64,000 nt of DNA from NCBI GenBank assembly GCA_038131955.1, contig JAYPQK010000010.1, forward strand, positions 1-64,000, read 5' to 3'. Within the stretch, counting starts at the first letter, position 1. Each line of letters begins with the position of its first letter. This document shows, in pieces, positions 17,601 through 26,560 of the stretch. Under the pieces are notes generated by a model. The model did no database searches and was not told where the DNA came from. It saw only the letters and a list, made by a program, of their open reading frames with translations. The translations under genes and the position numbers were made by a program. The stretch is from SHAN690 sp038131955. Its GTDB lineage: Bacteria; Bacteroidota; Bacteroidia; Flavobacteriales_G; Salibacteraceae.

Positions 17601-18638
17601 CTATCGATCGAGCTCTACCACGTTTGAATACAATCCGTAATCACTTGCCTTTCCGTGGCCCTCGATCATGCCGCGACCTGTTTTCTTTATAAAACGCCAC
17701 TTCTCTTGAAGGTTAGTGGCAAATACTTCCCCCTTACTACCCTCGTTATAGGTGTATCCAAAGCGCTCCAAAGCTTCTCGCATGGAAAGCCTCGGCAGAC
17801 CGTAACGTGAGGCATACTCAGGAGCAATTCGATAATCAAGCGTCTTCAAAAACAGATCCTTCACCTTTGGATCAATGGCTTTGGCATTGGGATCCCTGAT
17901 CACTCCTACTTTATCCTGCACGGACCATGAAGTAAGCTTTGGAGAAGCACCATCGCGATAACTATTTCCCTCAAATCCTGCTTTCAACGATTCGGCCGTC
18001 ACCTTATTCTGACCCAAGACATCGTTCAAAACTCCTGCGGTCAAACCATACGGATCTCGGACGATGTCCTCAAGCTTGAGAGTCACCACGTTTGATTCAT
18101 CTAATGAATTCCAAGCTCGGGCCGTATAGATCAACCAAGTCACAGCGGAGGTATACACTCCCCATCCCCTATTCAGAAGACTATTGAAGACGTACAATGG
18201 GTCGCGCACCAAGTAGACAAAGAGATAATTCTTGTCCGAGGTAAACAAGTCAATGACATTCACATTCTGCGGTGTTTTCTCAAAGACCACCCCTTGATCC
18301 TCCTTATTCCTGAAAAGCAAAAAGTGACGAGAGAACGAGTCCATCAGATCATTAAGGTCCTTAGAACGATCGACCATTCTAAACCATTCGGCTTTGGTCA
18401 ACCCGAAATGCTCCAATCGTTCATATCGAGGAAACATTGAGGTAGATCGTAAACTGAACAACCCACTTTTAGCCCTAGGATGCTCCTTAAAACTGCTAAA
18501 GTCAAAAACCTTCCGGTTGCAGAACCACTCGAACTCCGGTCCACACGCTGTGTATGGCGTGCTATCTACCAAATCAGCAAACATGGTGCTTCCGGAACTC
18601 GGTGCCGATCCGATCAATATCAAAGGTGACTTCCTCAT
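17601..18638 (-). CDS. sulfotransferase family protein
   Basis: A second PAPS-type sulfotransferase, 345 residues and not closely similar to the one at 12316. The 5'-phosphosulfate loop is LIGSAPSSGSTMFADLV at the N-terminus and the 3'-phosphate region is VYLVRDPLYVFNSLL. It has no signal peptide, so it should act in the cytoplasm. The start overlaps the stop of the M1 peptidase gene (TAATG), which places it last in the run DUF4783 - nadC - peptidase - sulfotransferase. Metabolically it fits better with the convergent glycan/PLP genes; the operon position may simply be an insertion point. The acceptor is unknown. Confidence 0.85.
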   Translation of the reverse strand: MRKSPLILIGSAPSSGSTMFADLVDSTPYTACGPEFEWFCNRKVFDFSSFKEHPRAKSGLFSLRSTSMFPRYERLEHFGLTKAEWFRMVDRSKDLNDLMDSFSRHFLLFRNKEDQGVVFEKTPQNVNVIDLFTSDKNYLFVYLVRDPLYVFNSLLNRGWGVYTSAVTWLIYTARAWNSLDESNVVTLKLEDIVRDPYGLTAGVLNDVLGQNKVTAESLKAGFEGNSYRDGASPKLTSWSVQDKVGVIRDPNAKAIDPKVKDLFLKTLDYRIAPEYASRYGLPRLSMREALERFGYTYNEGSKGEVFATNLQEKWRFIKKTGRGMIEGHGKASDYGLYSNVVELDR

Positions 18639-21600
18639 TAAAAAGCGCGCTGGAATCCCAGAAGCCAGCGAAACTCCAAATACTCTTCACTGGCAGGAGG
18701 ACGGTTGAGGAACAGTGGAAAGTCAGCTCTGATCTTCAGTGGCTTGAGCTCTGAAAGCTGTCCCCAACGCTTGATCTCTAAGGTCATTCCTAACCCGGCA
18801 TCCATTCTTAATGCCGACCACTCGATACGCTCATCCGGCCGGTTGATGTTAATGATCCCCACGTCAGCGAAGAGGTAGGTTTTCAGTTCAACCATGCGCT
18901 TATACTTACTCAAGACTTTCAGTGCATCGTCAAATTCGATCTCGGTGCAGAACGAAGCCCCGCTCTGCCCAACATTTCCAAATCGGATCAAGCTATCACC
19001 GTTCAAAGAAGGCATCAGGTAGTTGTTATACCCTCGCAGGTTTAGTCCACCTCCGACTTGGTAATTTCCGGTATTCGCACCCATTCCATAGGCATCCGCA
19101 GGTAAGAATCCGACCGACCTCGTCAGGGCCTGATCCATCATAGCCTCAGGGTTAGCTCCTGCAGCAAAGAGTTGAGATTCAGGCGCCCAATCATCTCCGA
19201 GTCCAGCCTGAGCGAAGACTCGCGTCCGTACATTCAGGAAGGCGACTCTATTGTCATTGACCACTTCAAGATTCAGGTAGAAGTAATTGTAGTCCGACCC
19301 TAAGAACGGACTCCTCAATTCGCTCTTGATCACACCGGCGCTACTCTTTCCGTATCGATAGTTATGCTCTAACTCAATGGATGTGAAGTTGTTCCATTGA
19401 TCTGCATTCCAAAACTCTGGATAATGCAAATAATTCAGGTCAGTATCAAAGGGACGATACAATCCGCCTAGACCAAAGGAAAGCTTCGACTTCTGATTGT
19501 CAAAACGATGGGTGAAGAAGAACTCATTGGCAAAAAGACCTTCCAGCCACCTCGACTGCCAGGTGTAACTCAAGCCAGAAGCTACTTTTCTAAGAGGGTC
19601 GGAATAGGAAAAGACATAGTTAAAGCGGTTAAACTGGAATTGATCCATCTCATCGAAAGCATTGAGCTGCTGACCAAGTCCGGAGTTGATCCAAAGCTGC
19701 AAGCGCAGTTTGTGGTACGTACCGAAATAGTCGCCCTTGAGCTCCATTCCCACTTTCACGCCATCATAGGCGTTATACCATGCCACCGGATTCCAGTCGA
19801 TCTCATACTCCTGAGTAGGATATGTCCATTTGAAATCGTTGAGCTCCACACTCATCGGTGTACTCGTTGAATTATCCAACTGATAGACATCGGCCAGTCG
19901 CTTGGTCGGATCGATCTCTGCTTTATCGACCGTGGCGTCGAGTTCGATCGTGGCAGTATAGCGATCATTGAAGTCACCCCACCCGTACCACTTCGGAAGC
20001 ACGGTGGCATCCGTTTCCTTCACGAAGTAGGTGTTTGGTATGTGATAGTCGTGCGTGGAACCATCGGCCGTCGTCAAGCGAATGTCTAATGGCATCGTAG
20101 CCCCTTTTCGCTCAAGTTGGATGCGATATTTTCCTTCGCCTGCCGGACGAACACTGACCAAACGATAATCGATCGTCTCTTCCGATTCCAGCCATTGGTC
20201 AAAGAACCAATTGAGATCTACCTTGGTGTATTGAATGATCGAGTTCCGGAAATCCTCGAAGTAGGGATGACAGAATTTCCACTGATCAAAGTAATGCTGA
20301 AGTGCCGCAAGAAAGAGTTCGTCACCCAAGATATACTGCAGGTTGTACAGCATGGTAGCTGTCTTGGAATAGACTTGTCCGTATTCACCGGGCTGGTCAA
20401 AATGGTCCGAGTGCGTGCTCAGCGAAGGAGAATGCCCTCGCATTATCGCCGAGAAATAGTAACCGTAGTAAACGGAAAGATCACGGTTCGATCGCATCTC
20501 GCCGAACGCATTCTCCCAGCCAAACAAGGCACTCCCCACTCCGGCGCTATCGCCTTCCAAATTCACCATTGCCCAGGCCGTCAAGAATTGAGTAAAACCT
20601 TCATCCAGGGAAGCTCGGTAGGTCTCATTGTTTCCGATCATTCCGAAGAACCAATTATGTCCGACCTCATGGGCGATCAACCCGCGGTAGTTGGGATCAC
20701 TTCCTCCATCCAACGTCAACATCGGATATTCCATCCCATCTCGTGCATCGGCCACGATCATCTTATGGTATCCGTACTCACCGATATCCTTAGAATACAA
20801 TTCGATCACCTTAGCCGTATACTCCGCAGCATTCTGCCATCCACTGGCGTGAGGCTCTTGGGCTAAGGAATAGCAAACCACCTTCTTACCGCTAGGCAGA
20901 ACTGCCTCAGCCGAGCCGATGCGATAGGTTGGATCTGCGGTCCAGGCAAAGTCGTGCACATTCTCTGCGTGGAACTTCCATGTCTTTGTCTTTTCACTTC
21001 GAGCAACTACCACACTCGGAGCCTCATTCCAAGGCTTGTCTGCGAAATTCTCGATCGCCAATTTCTCCATGAGCTCCTTTGGCAAAACCTCAGCCCGGTT
21101 CAGAAGGAACCCCGTACCGTCCATGACGTAATACTCAGGCAAGGTCAACTCCACATCGAAAGCGCCGAAGTCACCGTAAAACTCATTTCCAAGGTGCTGG
21201 TCGGTAGTCCAACCAAATTTCTTGTCGTATACAGAAATGCGAGGGTACCAATGCACGACATTGAAGTGTTTCCATCCCCAAGCATTGTACATTTTCATTC
21301 GTCCGTGGATCGGGCCGAACTGGGTGGTAAAACTGCACTCGATGGTGACTCTTTCTCCAGACTTGACCGGGGCCGAGGGATAGACAAAGAGGATAGTATT
21401 ATCCTGTTCACTCTTGGCATCCATAGCATTCACCGTAATATCCCCTACCTCGATACGCTGGAAGACCGTTTGGTCTTTGTCTGGTTTCTCAGCATTGAAT
21501 TCCTGAGCATAAGATCCACTATCAAAGGCATTCTGATACAAGTGAAATACGAGTTGATCCAGCTCGTCAGGGCTATTGTTGGTATACTCCAATCTTAGGG

Positions 21601-21811
21601 TTCCGGAAATCCGATCTTGCTTATCATCCAGATCAGCCTTGATGGTGTAATACACATCTTGCTGCCAGTATCCCGCATGGGGCTTTTTATTCTTCCAATA
21701 GAACGGATTATCATCCGATTGAAAGGTGTTCGGAGGACTGAGGGGATCAAATTGAGCCATTCCCATCCAAGGGAGAATGGAGATCAAACCAAGAAGAAGA
21801 TGCCTCATCAC
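18638..21811 (-). CDS. M1 family metallopeptidase with a long C-terminal extension
   Basis: A secreted zinc aminopeptidase-like protein of 1057 residues. A signal peptide (MMRHLLLGLISILPWMGMAQ) is followed by an N-terminal beta domain. The catalytic domain carries DGMEYPMLTL (about residue 357), HEVGHNWFFG (zinc motif, about 381-385) and NETYRASLDEGF with the third zinc ligand. Residues from about 690 to the end are beta-rich with alternating aromatic residues (for example SGLSYTWQSRWLEGLFANEF), suggesting an outer-membrane barrel-like or surface domain; this is inference. No T9SS C-terminal domain is recognisable. It overlaps nadC by 4 bp (ATGA) and the downstream sulfotransferase by 1 bp (TAATG). 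Confidence 0.92.
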   Translation of the reverse strand: MMRHLLLGLISILPWMGMAQFDPLSPPNTFQSDDNPFYWKNKKPHAGYWQQDVYYTIKADLDDKQDRISGTLRLEYTNNSPDELDQLVFHLYQNAFDSGSYAQEFNAEKPDKDQTVFQRIEVGDITVNAMDAKSEQDNTILFVYPSAPVKSGERVTIECSFTTQFGPIHGRMKMYNAWGWKHFNVVHWYPRISVYDKKFGWTTDQHLGNEFYGDFGAFDVELTLPEYYVMDGTGFLLNRAEVLPKELMEKLAIENFADKPWNEAPSVVVARSEKTKTWKFHAENVHDFAWTADPTYRIGSAEAVLPSGKKVVCYSLAQEPHASGWQNAAEYTAKVIELYSKDIGEYGYHKMIVADARDGMEYPMLTLDGGSDPNYRGLIAHEVGHNWFFGMIGNNETYRASLDEGFTQFLTAWAMVNLEGDSAGVGSALFGWENAFGEMRSNRDLSVYYGYYFSAIMRGHSPSLSTHSDHFDQPGEYGQVYSKTATMLYNLQYILGDELFLAALQHYFDQWKFCHPYFEDFRNSIIQYTKVDLNWFFDQWLESEETIDYRLVSVRPAGEGKYRIQLERKGATMPLDIRLTTADGSTHDYHIPNTYFVKETDATVLPKWYGWGDFNDRYTATIELDATVDKAEIDPTKRLADVYQLDNSTSTPMSVELNDFKWTYPTQEYEIDWNPVAWYNAYDGVKVGMELKGDYFGTYHKLRLQLWINSGLGQQLNAFDEMDQFQFNRFNYVFSYSDPLRKVASGLSYTWQSRWLEGLFANEFFFTHRFDNQKSKLSFGLGGLYRPFDTDLNYLHYPEFWNADQWNNFTSIELEHNYRYGKSSAGVIKSELRSPFLGSDYNYFYLNLEVVNDNRVAFLNVRTRVFAQAGLGDDWAPESQLFAAGANPEAMMDQALTRSVGFLPADAYGMGANTGNYQVGGGLNLRGYNNYLMPSLNGDSLIRFGNVGQSGASFCTEIEFDDALKVLSKYKRMVELKTYLFADVGIININRPDERIEWSALRMDAGLGMTLEIKRWGQLSELKPLKIRADFPLFLNRPPASEEYLEFRWLLGFQRAF

Positions 21812-22662
21812 GAAATGATTTTTAAGCTCAAGTCGAGCGACTTGACGGAATGAGTGAGCGCCCCGACAGAAATGAAATCAACACCTGCCTCTGCGTAGTC
21901 TTTGATCGTAGCCAAAGTGATGCCCCCGGATGATTCAATTTCAAAGCGACCTCCGATACGCTCTACGGCTGTTCGGGTTCTTTCTACGTCAAAATTATCG
22001 AGCATGATACGATCTAGTCCGCCATGCTCCAAAGCCTCGTCGATCTCCTCGAAGGAGCGAACTTCCAACTCGATCCGGAGGTCTAGATTCTTATAGGTGA
22101 GGTAGTCGTGTGTGCGATTCAGAGCGTCCGTGATCGACCCGGCGCCATCTACATGATTGTCTTTGATCAAGATCATATCATACAGTCCGAATCGATGGTT
22201 TTCTCCTCCACCGATCTTCACAGCTTCCTTTTCAAACCACCGCAATCCTGGCGTAGTCTTGCGCGTATCCAATACCTTGGCCTTGGTGTGTGCAATCCGG
22301 TCAGCATAGGTAGCCGTGGTTGTGGCTATACCTGACATGCGCTGCATCAGATTGAGCACCAAGCGCTCCGTACTCAACATACTCCGGATCTTGCCCTGGA
22401 CTTTGAAAGCGCGCTGTCCGGTCTCAATGCGAGCGCCATCATCTAGGATAGATTCGATCTCCAACGTAGGGTCTACGTGATGAAAGACGCGTTTGGCAAC
22501 TTCCACTCCGGCCAACACTCCATTTTCTTTGATGATCAGTTCGGCAGAGCCGATCTCATCCGCTGATATACAAGCCAGGGTGGAGTGATCTCCATCTCGG
22601 ATATCCTCCTCCAGTGCTCGTTTCACAAAATCGTCCAGTGAAAAGGACATTCCCTCACTCAT
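21808..22662 (-). CDS. nadC: nicotinate-nucleotide diphosphorylase (carboxylating)
   Basis: NadC converts quinolinate and PRPP to nicotinate mononucleotide, CO2 and pyrophosphate in de novo NAD synthesis. Family landmarks are DHSTLACI near the N-terminus, LNLMQRMSGIAT, VLDTRKTTPGLR, EKEAVKIGGGENHRFGL, ILIKDNH and the C-terminal SSGGIT / DFISVGALTHSV. The ATG at 22660-22662 gives 284 residues and overlaps the DUF4783 stop by 8 bp; a TTG two codons upstream is less likely. The arrangement DUF4783 - nadC beside rlmH is, as far as I recall, common in Bacteroidota. Confidence 0.96.
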   Translation of the reverse strand: MSEGMSFSLDDFVKRALEEDIRDGDHSTLACISADEIGSAELIIKENGVLAGVEVAKRVFHHVDPTLEIESILDDGARIETGQRAFKVQGKIRSMLSTERLVLNLMQRMSGIATTTATYADRIAHTKAKVLDTRKTTPGLRWFEKEAVKIGGGENHRFGLYDMILIKDNHVDGAGSITDALNRTHDYLTYKNLDLRIELEVRSFEEIDEALEHGGLDRIMLDNFDVERTRTAVERIGGRFEIESSGGITLATIKDYAEAGVDFISVGALTHSVKSLDLSLKIIS

Positions 22663-23035
22663 GTTCAATCTCGATGCTTTGAATTAAATAGTTATCAATG
22701 GATCGGTGCAGATACAATGTCAATCGATAGCCACCCGTACTCGTGATCAGTTGCCCCATGCAATAGTGCACATCGCTCTTAGACTCACCCTTGTGCACGA
22801 TCTCAAAGTGCTTGGGTTCGTTGTCCATGAAGAAGGTCCGCATTCTGTTCTCGGCGTCCGATCTACCAAGTGTGCTCAATTCATCGCCTTGACTGAACTC
22901 AACGCTGGCGTCGAACATCCTGCCCAAGGCGGAGGCATTTCCATCCGATACGGCATCGGCAATAGCATCATAATCTTGAGCAAAAAGTGCCGTTGACAAG
23001 AAGGTGAGAACTAGAAGGAATGTGAATTTCTTCAT
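22655..23035 (-). CDS. DUF4783 domain-containing exported protein
   Basis: A small secreted or periplasmic protein of 126 residues. The signal peptide MKKFTFLLVLTFLSTALFAQ is followed by a single SnoaL/NTF2-like domain (DUF4783) with the typical pattern of a short helix, NASALGRMFDASVEF, FFMDNEPKHFEIVHKGES and a final strand YLIQSIEIE. Function is unknown; the family is almost confined to Bacteroidota and tends to sit by nadC. The ATG at 23033-23035 was chosen because it begins the signal peptide; an earlier in-frame start would run into rlmH. An exact -7 box lies 27 bp upstream. Confidence 0.85.
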   Translation of the reverse strand: MKKFTFLLVLTFLSTALFAQDYDAIADAVSDGNASALGRMFDASVEFSQGDELSTLGRSDAENRMRTFFMDNEPKHFEIVHKGESKSDVHYCMGQLITSTGGYRLTLYLHRSIDNYLIQSIEIEHE

Positions 23036-23062
23036 AAGAGTCGATATTTGCTGAAAGCCACC

Positions 23063-23070
23063 CAAAGATA
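23063..23070 (-). promoter_or_regulatory. -7 promoter box of the DUF4783-nadC-peptidase operon
   Basis: Read on the minus strand this is TATCTTTG, an exact match to TAnnTTTG, placed 27 bp before the DUF4783 start in the 43-bp gap shared with rlmH. No clear -33 TTTG is seen. Confidence 0.45.
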
Positions 23071-23078
23071 CCTGAACC

Positions 23079-23552
23079 ATGGCGATTCGTGTCATTTCCG
23101 TAGGAAAAACCAACATTTCATTTGTCAAGGAAGGCCTTGAAGTTTACTTGAATCGACTCAAGCACTATACCAAGATGCAGTGGGTAGAGACCCCTGATGT
23201 AAAAAAGGTCGATCGTAACGATGCCGAGCAATTGAAAAAGAAGGAAGGTGAAGCCATTCTGGAGCAGATCGATCCGACTGATACGGTGATCTTACTCGAT
23301 GAAAAAGGGAAGGCTCTATCCTCAGAACAACTGGCCACTCTGATCGAAGAATTCCAACTCTACCAGCAAGGGAATTTGGTGTGGATTATTGGCGGCGCAT
23401 ACGGCTTCTCGGACGAAGTCTATTCCCGAGCTAACCGAAAGATCTCTCTATCCGCGATGACCTTTAACCATCAAATGGTACGCGTCATCTTGGCCGAACA
23501 ACTCTACAGAGCTTACACGATCATCAAGGGTGAACCGTATCACCACACTTGA
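23079..23552 (+). CDS. rlmH: 23S rRNA (pseudouridine-1915 N3)-methyltransferase RlmH
   Basis: RlmH methylates pseudouridine 1915 in helix 69 of 23S rRNA, using SAM, on the assembled 70S ribosome. The 157-residue length and the SPOUT knot features are standard: DEKGKALSSEQLA, the SAM-loop IIGGAYGFSDEV, and the C-terminal LSAMTFNHQMVRVILAEQLYRAYTI. It is divergent from the DUF4783 operon. Its 3' end overlaps the convergent galE gene by 29 bp. Confidence 0.97.
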   Translation: MAIRVISVGKTNISFVKEGLEVYLNRLKHYTKMQWVETPDVKKVDRNDAEQLKKKEGEAILEQIDPTDTVILLDEKGKALSSEQLATLIEEFQLYQQGNLVWIIGGAYGFSDEVYSRANRKISLSAMTFNHQMVRVILAEQLYRAYTIIKGEPYHHT

Positions 23553-24573
23553 CCGCGTTGAGGTGCTGTTGCCATTTCCAAGCGGAGCTCATGGCATCTT
23601 CAATTGAGTGCTCAATATGCCATCCAAGGTTATCGATCGCCTTCTGATTGTTGGCGTAGATCATATCAACGTCTCCTTCTCGTCTTGGACCAACCTCATA
23701 GTTGAGTTTGATCCCTGTCGACTCTTCAAAGGCTTTGATCACTTCGAGAACCGTAACACCCGTACCCGAACCGAGATTGAGTACGTCGTAAGCACCTTCC
23801 TGCTTTCCCGAGCGCAAGTATTCAACCGCGAGCACATGGGCATGCGCGATATCACTCACATGGATGTAGTCCCGAATAGGGGTACCATCACGAGTAGGAT
23901 AGTCGTTTCCGTGCACCTTCAGGTCGGATATCCAACCCGACGCGAATTGAGTCACCGCCGGAACAAGGTTGTTGGGTCGTCCTTTGGGGAGCTCTCCGTT
24001 ACGACCGGAAAGATGAGCACCTACGGGATTGAAGTAGCGAAGCGACAAAGCCTTGAACCCTTCTTTTGTTTGAGAGAAATCAGACAAGATCTTCTCGCCT
24101 ACTAGTTTAGTGTAGCCATAAGGAGATTCAGGAGTCTGGGTCGGTGTCGATTCGGTTACCGGTTGTTCTTTGACGTTACCATAGACCGTGCAAGACGATG
24201 AAAAAATGAAGTTCGAAACATCGAATTTCTGAACGCACTTCAATAGGTTGATGAGGCCATTCAAGTTGTTCTGATAATACATTACCGGCTTCTCCACCGA
24301 CTCACCCACCGCTTTGAGAGCGGCAAAATGAATGATACCATCGATGCCTCGCTCCTTTTCGAAGAACTCGTGTTTAAGAGCCGAGTAGTCGGTCAAGTCG
24401 ATCTCGTAATTCTTGACGCGCTTACCGGTTATCTTCTCGATACGGTCGAAGGTTGACTCATCCGAGTTCGAAAAATTATCGATGGAGACGACCTCATGTT
24501 CGGTCTGCTCAAGGATATCTATGATAGTATGGGAGCCTATGTATCCAGCTCCTCCGGTAACCACGATCTTCAT
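23524..24573 (-). CDS. galE: UDP-glucose 4-epimerase
   Basis: This NAD-dependent extended SDR interconverts UDP-glucose and UDP-galactose. The Rossmann motif VTGGAGYIGSH is at the N-terminus, SSSCTVYG gives the catalytic Ser/Thr, YGYTKLVGEK the catalytic Tyr-x3-Lys, and GAHLSGRNGELPKG the GalE-specific loop. The start at 24571-24573 yields the usual 349 residues; the open frame continues upstream but without homology. An exact -7 box lies 18 bp upstream. It is transcribed alone and converges on rlmH. Confidence 0.96.
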   Translation of the reverse strand: MKIVVTGGAGYIGSHTIIDILEQTEHEVVSIDNFSNSDESTFDRIEKITGKRVKNYEIDLTDYSALKHEFFEKERGIDGIIHFAALKAVGESVEKPVMYYQNNLNGLINLLKCVQKFDVSNFIFSSSCTVYGNVKEQPVTESTPTQTPESPYGYTKLVGEKILSDFSQTKEGFKALSLRYFNPVGAHLSGRNGELPKGRPNNLVPAVTQFASGWISDLKVHGNDYPTRDGTPIRDYIHVSDIAHAHVLAVEYLRSGKQEGAYDVLNLGSGTGVTVLEVIKAFEESTGIKLNYEVGPRREGDVDMIYANNQKAIDNLGWHIEHSIEDAMSSAWKWQQHLNAVKCGDTVHP

Positions 24574-24590
24574 TCCATTAGGTTGAACCG

Positions 24591-24598
24591 CAAATGTA
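24591..24598 (-). promoter_or_regulatory. -7 promoter box of galE
   Basis: On the minus strand this reads TACATTTG, an exact TAnnTTTG match, 17 bp before the galE start. This implies a short leader. No -33 element is evident. Confidence 0.45.
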
Positions 24599-24651
24599 CC
24601 CCGTATTTTCATCACCTTTGAGCGGATCAACGGAATAGCCAAGAGCCAACT

Positions 24652-25980
24652 GTGGAAAGTCAATACTTTGAATTCTGGGACCTTCTGATCCTACCGATTT
24701 ATCTGTTATTGACGTTCGGTATAGCCTACACTGTAGCTCCTCGAGATGATCGACGACTTTTCATGTGGGCAATGGCGCTGCGCATGGGAGGAGCACTTTT
24801 CTTCGCATCAATCTACCTCTTTTACTACAAAGGAGGCGACACGCTCGCTTACTATCAAACCGCCAAACCATTTGTATCTCTATTCTTTGATAGGCCAGGT
24901 GAGGCTTTTCGCGCACTTTTCTCTCCCTATTCCGAGGAAGCCTACTCTTTGTTTAATGCCAATACCGGCTACCCTCTCAGGTACATCTACGCAGACCCTC
25001 AAACTTATACTGTATCGAGACTGATCACGCCGATCCTGTTTCTAAGCTTCAATCGCTACCTAGCAGCAACGGTCATACTCAGTGCAGTTAGCATTATTGG
25101 ACCGTGGAAACTGTACGTGCTCTTTAAAGACGCCTTTCCCGATCGTCGGATCGCGGCCATTTCTGCCCTCTTTGTTCCGAGCGTACTTTTCTGGGGTGCT
25201 GGAATTTCCAAAGACACGGTCACCCTTACATCTGCAGCATATTTTGTGTATGCGTTCTACTTCATCGTAGTCAAGAGAAACTTCAGCATAACACGACTCA
25301 TCGTAGCATCCGTAGCACTCTACTTCCTGCTGGCAATTAAGCCCTACATCTTTCTTGTATTGTTGCCTGGAATTCTTCTATGGCTCCTTAGCGCCCCTGT
25401 GTCTAGACTGAAGAATAAATTCTTACGTCGCTTTGCCGTCCCGATCATCGCCTTGGCCAGTTCGCTCATTTTCGTTCTAGTATTCCAACAATTGGGCGAT
25501 TTACTGGGGGAATATGGTGCCGAGCAAATCATTGAAAAAGCACTGATCACACAAGAAGATCTGAAGCGAGACTATTATGGGGGAAACACCTTTGACATCG
25601 GCGAGGTAGATCCCTCCTTTATCGGGGTTTTATCCAAGTTTCCCATAGCCACATTCTATGGGTTGTATGGCCCTACGCTCCTTGACGTCAGAAACATCGT
25701 CATGCTCTTTAGCGCCCTTGAGAACACCATATTGCTTGCTCTCACCTTGATGATCATTTTCAACTTCAAGATTCGACGACTGGCAAACAACATGCTCGAC
25801 TCCCCCATCTTGACCTTTTGCCTCGTTTTCAGTCTTCTATTCGCCTTCTCTATCGGGTTTACTACACCCAACTACGGAGCGATGGTGCGATTCAAGATCC
25901 CACTTCTACCCTTCTTTGTCTTTTATTTACTCGTAATCAATCAAATGCGTCGATCTAAAAAAACGCAGATCAAAGAATGA
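24652..25980 (+). CDS. polytopic membrane protein, possible glycan polymerase/GT-C-like
   Basis: A 442-residue protein with about 11 hydrophobic segments and no family I can name with confidence. The motif PSVLFWGAGISKDT and the C-terminal TTPNYGAMVRFKIPLLPFFV recur in similar form (PSSLIWLSGGLKEA, TPVFGAIMRYRASAI) in the frameshifted gene at 57386-58605, so the two are distant paralogues. Such proteins in Bacteroidota are often encoded with glycan genes and may be O-antigen polymerase or GT-C-like transferases. The start is GTG; CACCTTTG at 24612-24619 is a one-mismatch -7 box. rdgB begins 4 bp after the stop. Confidence 0.7.
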   Translation: MESQYFEFWDLLILPIYLLLTFGIAYTVAPRDDRRLFMWAMALRMGGALFFASIYLFYYKGGDTLAYYQTAKPFVSLFFDRPGEAFRALFSPYSEEAYSLFNANTGYPLRYIYADPQTYTVSRLITPILFLSFNRYLAATVILSAVSIIGPWKLYVLFKDAFPDRRIAAISALFVPSVLFWGAGISKDTVTLTSAAYFVYAFYFIVVKRNFSITRLIVASVALYFLLAIKPYIFLVLLPGILLWLLSAPVSRLKNKFLRRFAVPIIALASSLIFVLVFQQLGDLLGEYGAEQIIEKALITQEDLKRDYYGGNTFDIGEVDPSFIGVLSKFPIATFYGLYGPTLLDVRNIVMLFSALENTILLALTLMIIFNFKIRRLANNMLDSPILTFCLVFSLLFAFSIGFTTPNYGAMVRFKIPLLPFFVFYLLVINQMRRSKKTQIKE

Positions 25981-25984
25981 CCCT

Positions 25985-26560
25985 ATGAAACTCATCTTCG
26001 CCTCTGGAAATGCGCACAAGCTCAGGGAGCTCAATGACAAGACACCCGCTGACATCGAAGTGATCTCAATGCGCAAACGTGGCTATGACGGAGATATTGA
26101 AGAGCCAGGCGCAACCCTTGAAGAGAATGCTAAGATCAAAGCCGAATTCATATACGACCTCTTCGGAGAAAGTGTCTTTGCGGACGACTCCGGATTGGAG
26201 ATCGATCAATTGAACGGCGCCCCCGGGGTCTATTCAGCTCGCTATGCCGGTCCTGGTTGCACGTTTGCAGACAACAATGCAAAGGTGTTGAGAGAACTTG
26301 GTGAAACCGGAAATCGCACGGCAAGATTCAGAACGGTCATTCACCTCATCTTGGATGGTCAGCACCACCGCTTCGATGGCACCGTCAATGGTACTATCAC
26401 AAAGGAGATAAGAGGAGTGGACGGTTTTGGTTACGACCCCATTTTCGTCCCTGATGGATTCGATAGAACCTTTGCAGAAATGACGCTAGAGGAGAAAAAC
26501 GCCATCAGTCACCGAGCAAAGGCGGTTCAGGCCTTGGTTGACTTCCTAAGATCTCGCTGA
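25985..26560 (+). CDS. rdgB: non-canonical purine NTP pyrophosphatase (RdgB/HAM1)
   Basis: This enzyme hydrolyses dITP, XTP and dHAPTP to monophosphates to keep deaminated purines out of DNA. The 191-residue length and motifs are standard: FASGNAHKLREL at the N-terminus, VFADDSGLEIDQLNGAPGVYSARYAG, GFGYDPIFVP and the SHRAKAVQAL terminus. It lies 4 bp after the membrane-protein gene and overlaps the 3' end of convergent ddl by 15 bp. Confidence 0.96.
   Translation: MKLIFASGNAHKLRELNDKTPADIEVISMRKRGYDGDIEEPGATLEENAKIKAEFIYDLFGESVFADDSGLEIDQLNGAPGVYSARYAGPGCTFADNNAKVLRELGETGNRTARFRTVIHLILDGQHHRFDGTVNGTITKEIRGVDGFGYDPIFVPDGFDRTFAEMTLEEKNAISHRAKAVQALVDFLRSR

Noticed and set aside
12304..18638. 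Sulfonolipid (capnine) biosynthesis locus
   Set aside because: Two PLP enzymes and sulfotransferases suggested it, but neither PLP protein resembles the alpha-oxoamine-synthase type cysteate acyltransferase, and no cysteate synthase is seen.
20117..21598. Long open frames on the plus strand opposite the M1 peptidase (249 and 214 residues)
   Set aside because: They lie antisense to a clear gene, have no recognisable domains and show the composition expected of a codon-shadow frame.
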